Source: Berryella intestinalis | GTDB taxonomy: Bacteria; Actinomycetota; Coriobacteriia; Coriobacteriales; Eggerthellaceae | Assembly: GCF_000814825.1 (NCBI RefSeq) | Contig: NZ_CP009302.1 | Coordinates: forward strand, 868,001 to 932,000 | Length of the DNA stretch: 64,000 nucleotides | Direction: 5' to 3' | Shown here: positions 60,767 to 64,000 of the stretch, one piece after another | Layout: each line of letters starts with the position of its first letter | Numbering within the stretch: the stretch's first letter is position 1 | Program-made: the position numbers and the translations under genes | Notes under the pieces: model-generated | What the model saw: only the letters and a program-made list of their open reading frames with translations | Database searches by the model: none | What the model was told of the DNA's origin: nothing

Positions 60767-61826
60767 AAGCGAGAACGGAACCTTCTATTCACAGTGCTTC
60801 TACCGAGATGGCAGGGGCGCGAAGCGCCATAAGGTCAAGAGAGGCTTTGCCACCGAGCTTGAAGCGCTCATGTGGGAGAAGGACTTCCTTGCTGTCCATA
60901 ACGAGACCATGGACATGCTCTTCGCGGACTTCGTCGACGTATACGCCACCGAGATCAAGCCTCGAATCAGGGAGCACACCTGGCTGACCAAGGAGTACAT
61001 GATCAAGGACAAGATCATTCCCTTCTTCGGGAAAATGAGGATGTCCGAGATCAAGCCCATCGACGTCGTCCGCTGGCAGAACCAGCTTATCGACCACAAG
61101 GATTCCAATGGCAAGCCGTACTCGGCCACATATCTCAGAACCATCAACAACCAGCTAAATGCCATCTTCAACCATGCCGAGCGCTACTACGACCTGACAA
61201 GCAACCCGTGCAGGAAGGTAACGAAGATGGGCTCGAAGAAAGGCGGAGAGATGAACTTCTGGACGAAGCAGGAGTATCTGAGGTTCTCGGAGGCCATCAT
61301 GGACAAGCCCCTTTCCTTTTACGCTTTCGAGGTCCTCTACTGGACAGGTATCCGCTGTGGAGAGCTGCTCGCCCTCACCCCATCCGATTTCATCTTCGAG
61401 ACTTCGGAGCTCAGCATCACGAAGTCGTATCAGCGTTTGAAAGGCATCGATACCATCACCGACCCGAAGACTCCGAACTCTGTGCGAAGGATTGCCATGC
61501 CCAAGTTCCTCGCCGAGGAGATGAAGGAGTACCTGGAAGACTTCAGGGAGGACCTTGGTCCCCATGACCGCATCTTCGACGTGACGAAGTACTACTTGAC
61601 GCACGAGATGGAGCGCGGATGCAAGGAGTCCGGCGTCAAGAGAATCAGGGTCCATGACCTGAGGCACAGTCATGTCTCCCTGCTCATCGAGATGGGCTTC
61701 TCCGCGTTGGCGATCGCTGATCGCGTTGGCCACGAGAGCACCGATATCACCTATCGCTACGCTCACCTGTTCCCGAACAAGCAGACCGAGATTGCCAGCG
61801 CCCTTGACTGCTCCAAGGAAGGCTAG
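60747..61826 (+). CDS. int: Tyrosine site-specific integrase
   Basis: Phage-type recombinase, about 359 residues. N-terminal arm-binding region (MPVYRSENGTFYSQCFYRDG), core-binding SAM-like domain (about 60-150) and catalytic domain with the full tetrad: Arg in GIRCGELLALTP, Lys in the beta-hairpin region, HDLRHSHVSLLIEMG, GHEST and the nucleophile Tyr in ITYRYAHLFP. Start codon choice (TTG 60738, GTG 60744, ATG 60747 or 60753) is open. No frameshift; likely active. Its arm sites are probably the GGAGTAAA repeats. Confidence 0.94.
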   Translation: MKMPVYRSENGTFYSQCFYRDGRGAKRHKVKRGFATELEALMWEKDFLAVHNETMDMLFADFVDVYATEIKPRIREHTWLTKEYMIKDKIIPFFGKMRMSEIKPIDVVRWQNQLIDHKDSNGKPYSATYLRTINNQLNAIFNHAERYYDLTSNPCRKVTKMGSKKGGEMNFWTKQEYLRFSEAIMDKPLSFYAFEVLYWTGIRCGELLALTPSDFIFETSELSITKSYQRLKGIDTITDPKTPNSVRRIAMPKFLAEEMKEYLEDFREDLGPHDRIFDVTKYYLTHEMERGCKESGVKRIRVHDLRHSHVSLLIEMGFSALAIADRVGHESTDITYRYAHLFPNKQTEIASALDCSKEG

Positions 61827-61828
61827 CC

Positions 61829-62197
61829 ATGCCCTGCCCCAACTCCGCGCGCAAGAGGTCGAAGACCATGGCTTTCAGGGTGAGTCCGGAGGAATACGAG
61901 CGGATCACCAATCTGGCCAAGCTGAGCGGGATGGACAAGCAGGATTTCATCATGGCCAAACTGATGGACCACGAGATAGTCGTGAAGCCCTCTACGAGGG
62001 TCTACAAGGCCCTGAAGGGCACGATGGCGGAAATCTATATGCAACTGCTCAGAATCCGCGCAGGAGGCGAAATCAGCGCTTCTACGGAGGCTACCTTGCA
62101 GGTTCTGTCCACCATCTTTGCCGGGCTAGAGCCATCTGAAAAGCCCGCCGAAATCGATACCGAAAACCAAAGCGTATGGGATTTGAAAAGAGAGTGA
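61829..62197 (+). CDS. MobC-like ribbon-helix-helix protein
   Basis: 122 residues. The N-terminal MAFRVSPEEYERITNLAKLSGMDKQDFI resembles the ribbon-helix-helix part of plasmid mobilisation accessory proteins (MobC type). The C-terminal half has an IYMQLLRIRAGGEIS segment like those that contact relaxase. No relaxase gene is within the window. Starts two bases after int, so it is part of the xis-int operon. Confidence 0.65.
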   Translation: MPCPNSARKRSKTMAFRVSPEEYERITNLAKLSGMDKQDFIMAKLMDHEIVVKPSTRVYKALKGTMAEIYMQLLRIRAGGEISASTEATLQVLSTIFAGLEPSEKPAEIDTENQSVWDLKRE

Positions 62198-62279
62198 GGG
62201 TGTCCGTTCGTGGGGACATGGAGGCATAGGACCCCTCATTAAAATCAGTAAAGTATTTCAAAAATCAAGGGGGTTGCTC

Positions 62280-62729
62280 GTGGAAGAAGCCGTCTTAGCT
62301 ACACATATTTCCGAGGACCTTGCTATTCGCAGGGGTTTCCTGGTGCTGCAAGAATCATTCTCCGAAGACTACCTGCTTCATCACCTTGATCCCGTGGAGG
62401 GCGAATATATTGCTGATATCATGATTGTTTATGACTGTTGCGCGCGATCAAGGGTTCCGCACAGCCCGGTTCTTTTACGGCTTGAAAACTATGACCTCGT
62501 ATTACTCTGTTCCGCCAGTTTCGACCTAAGGGCATGGAAAGGAGCAGTACCGAACCACATTCCCCTTCGTAACAACATCGAGGTTGATTGCTGCTGGGCT
62601 TGGATCAGCGACAAATCAGTACGTTATATGGCCGGTGACACCATCTCGAGCATAACAATTGAAGGCACGGCTGAAAACTTAAGCATAGTAATAATTGGTC
62701 AAGAGAGTACATGCTCATTCCGTATGTAA
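62280..62729 (+). CDS. Hypothetical protein of the mobile element
   Basis: 149 residues, not recognised. No signal peptide or membrane helix; mixed alpha/beta character with a Cys/Trp-rich middle (DCCWAWISD) and a hydrophobic LVLLCSASFDLRAW stretch. GTG at 62280 is chosen because AAGGGGG stands six bases upstream; a TTG at 62274 is too close to it. Base use is clearly AT-richer than the chromosome around guaA, in line with recent transfer. It sits between the mobilisation-like gene and the restriction gene. Confidence 0.55.
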   Translation: MEEAVLATHISEDLAIRRGFLVLQESFSEDYLLHHLDPVEGEYIADIMIVYDCCARSRVPHSPVLLRLENYDLVLLCSASFDLRAWKGAVPNHIPLRNNIEVDCCWAWISDKSVRYMAGDTISSITIEGTAENLSIVIIGQESTCSFRM

Positions 62730-62850
62730 TCAATGAGCCGTCGGCGCTATTGAATTGCTGCTCTATTTATACGATTTCGACAAAAGACGAGACGCACTCA
62801 ATTTTGTCGCCATTGAGCTCTCTCCCTATTTCGCTATTTCTCGAGAACGC

Positions 62851-62884
62851 AAAAAATGGCCCGCGCCATTACGGGCGGGCCATT
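62851..62884 (-). terminator. Terminator of hsdR
   Basis: AATGGCCCGC / GCGGGCCATT, ten perfect pairs; on the minus strand followed by TTTT, 32 bases after the hsdR stop. The AT-rich bases 62730-62850 between the convergent genes hold no gene I support. Confidence 0.85.
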
Positions 62885-62915
62885 GCTGTCTCCCGAAACA
62901 AAGGGATGCAATTCT

Positions 62916-64000
62916 TTAAGACTCCGTTAGAATGTGGCGCCTTAAATCTTCGACGGAAATTCGCTTTCCCTCCAAAACAAGATCGTACAAAAGGCTTGCC
63001 ATTCTAGCCAAAGACTGCGAGTCAGACAGGGTACTGTCAGCAAATGCATCGTAGTCTTCGTTCTTGTAGGTCATTGCATATTTCTGGGCACTTTGCCTGA
63101 TTCTGCCGCCAGCCAATACGGTTTCTTTACTATTAGAGGGGTTTTTGATCTGTGCCAAGGTCATATCGCTTGTCTCAACAAAATCAGCAGCCCCGTTGAG
63201 GAAAATCGCAGCAGCCAAGGGGTCTCCACCTGGGAACATTTCGTTGATTGCGGCAAGAATATCAGACAGCCATTCTTCCTTTGGCGTACGGCTTTCTCCG
63301 CCCTTGCTCATCGGACGAAGAGGAGTTGCTTCCTCAGGCGTCTCAGGTTTAGTCAGCCTGACGAGCTTTAGTTCTGTCATAACCAATCCGCTAACGTCAA
63401 AATCATCGCTTGAACCGCCACGCAGACGATGACCAAGAAGCTTCGCGAAACCATCGAAGGCTTCCAATTCAGGGTCTTCGAAAGCAATTGCCTGAGATAT
63501 AAAGCTATATGCAGAATGGTAATGATGTAGCTTCTTACGGAAGCCGAGCAAATGTTTAATTGCTTCATTGGACTCATTCAGCTTGGCTGCTGCCATCTTT
63601 TCGGTCTCAATATCACCGTTTGCGCGAGAGGTCTCAACCAAGTCATGCCATTGACGCTTCTCGGTAACTGCCGCATCCATGGCTTCTTTCCAACGGTTAG
63701 TTGGAATAGCCACGGCATTATAGAGGGCAGTGCGACTAGCTTCACGCTCATCCTTGGACACGGCTATGAACTCTTTGACGCGAGCTGCCTTGTAATCTTC
63801 AAAGTCGCCAAGGGTATAAATGCCCCATTCGTCCAAGGCCTCTTTATCGTCATAGACGATATCAGGGTCTTGAGCCTTGCACATCTCGGCGCCGTTGTCG
63901 TACTTCTTGAATGCAGCAACAACAGTATCAGGGTCATTGACGAAATCGACAATGAACACTTCTTCTTTGTTGTGATACGTGCGATTCAGCCGGGAGTAGG
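62916..64000 (-). CDS. hsdR: Type I restriction enzyme R subunit, C-terminal part (5' end outside window)
   Basis: The frame is open to the right edge and begins YSRLNRTYHNKEEVFIVDFV (with a GTG at 63959 that is internal), the junction of the helicase motor with the C-terminal domain in HsdR (usual form SRLNRTYPGK, FVLDFVNDPE). About 360 residues are present: the rest of that motif, a helical region (EREASRTALYNAVAIPTNRW) and the C-terminal domain that contacts the HsdM/HsdS core. The nuclease and DEAD-type ATPase domains would lie beyond the window. The stop is intact. Carried by the integrated element, so it probably serves as cargo defence. Confidence 0.88.
   Translation of the reverse strand, partial: YSRLNRTYHNKEEVFIVDFVNDPDTVVAAFKKYDNGAEMCKAQDPDIVYDDKEALDEWGIYTLGDFEDYKAARVKEFIAVSKDEREASRTALYNAVAIPTNRWKEAMDAAVTEKRQWHDLVETSRANGDIETEKMAAAKLNESNEAIKHLLGFRKKLHHYHSAYSFISQAIAFEDPELEAFDGFAKLLGHRLRGGSSDDFDVSGLVMTELKLVRLTKPETPEEATPLRPMSKGGESRTPKEEWLSDILAAINEMFPGGDPLAAAIFLNGAADFVETSDMTLAQIKNPSNSKETVLAGGRIRQSAQKYAMTYKNEDYDAFADSTLSDSQSLARMASLLYDLVLEGKRISVEDLRRHILTES

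Noticed and set aside
62711-63007. 98-codon plus-strand frame after the element's unknown gene
   Set aside because: It overlaps the 3' end of hsdR and runs through the hsdR terminator; no ribosome site and no recognisable sequence.
1-64000. tRNA or rRNA genes and CRISPR arrays
   Set aside because: None found on reading either strand; no GTTCRANNC-type T-arm with a matching acceptor stem was recognised, and the element therefore appears guaA-linked, not tRNA-linked.

Overview
The window is GC-rich, densely coded bacterial chromosome. Gene content and order point to a high-GC actinobacterium of the class Coriobacteriia, probably near Eggerthellaceae: ribonuclease J and ribonuclease Y together, spoVS beside rny, the lexA / small membrane protein / nrdR order known from actinobacteria, IorAB plus PaaK, and a T-box in front of an ilv operon. 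The assignment is inferred from gene content; no rRNA gene is present to confirm it.

Layout. 1-8929 (+): hrcA (5' end cut by the window), dnaJ, mtaB, phoH, ybeY, a diacylglycerol kinase family gene, era, a zinc-ribbon/PASTA membrane protein, recO and a TSCPD protein. 9070-18178 (+): rpsO with a promoter and a structured leader, pnp with a strong terminator, two PH-domain membrane proteins, dapB, dapA and the ribonuclease J gene. 18255-25059 (+): ftsK, a RodZ-like gene that appears frameshifted, a YajQ family gene, rimO, and one ORF fusing PgsA to a CinA-type amidase domain. 25258-34956 (+): SOS-controlled recA, recX, rny, a MutL-like GHKL ATPase of unknown role, spoVS, miaB, miaA, dapF, hflX. 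35008-37125: lexA (-) divergent from a small tail-anchored protein (+), with three LexA-type boxes between them, then nrdR and dut. 37265-39573: a membrane protein, a thioesterase and a MenA-type prenyltransferase.

39592-57537 is all on the minus strand: gluQ, iorB, iorA, an FHA protein, a D-Ala-D-Ala carboxypeptidase, an ACT protein, paaK, an AEC transporter, leuA, ilvC, ilvN, ilvB, ilvD preceded by a T-box leader, chorismate mutase, DAHP synthase and uppP. This gives a branched-chain amino acid block, the start of the aromatic pathway and an aryl-pyruvate/aryl-acetate catabolic pair.

From guaA (57912-59504, +) to the right edge an integrated element follows: an array of eight GGAGTAAA-type repeats, a Cro/C1-type repressor (-), excisionase and tyrosine integrase (+) with a divergent operator-promoter switch, a MobC-like protein, an unknown ORF, and the 3' part of a type I restriction hsdR gene that runs off the window. 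Codon and base use are visibly more AT-rich there than in the core.

Most notable signals: the SOS-controlled tail-anchored protein divergent from lexA (candidate cell-division inhibitor), the ilv T-box whose specifier reads GCC and whose T-box core is aberrant, the guaA-linked element with its repeat array and three-operator switch, the MutL-like ATPase between rny and spoVS, and the PgsA-CinA fusion.
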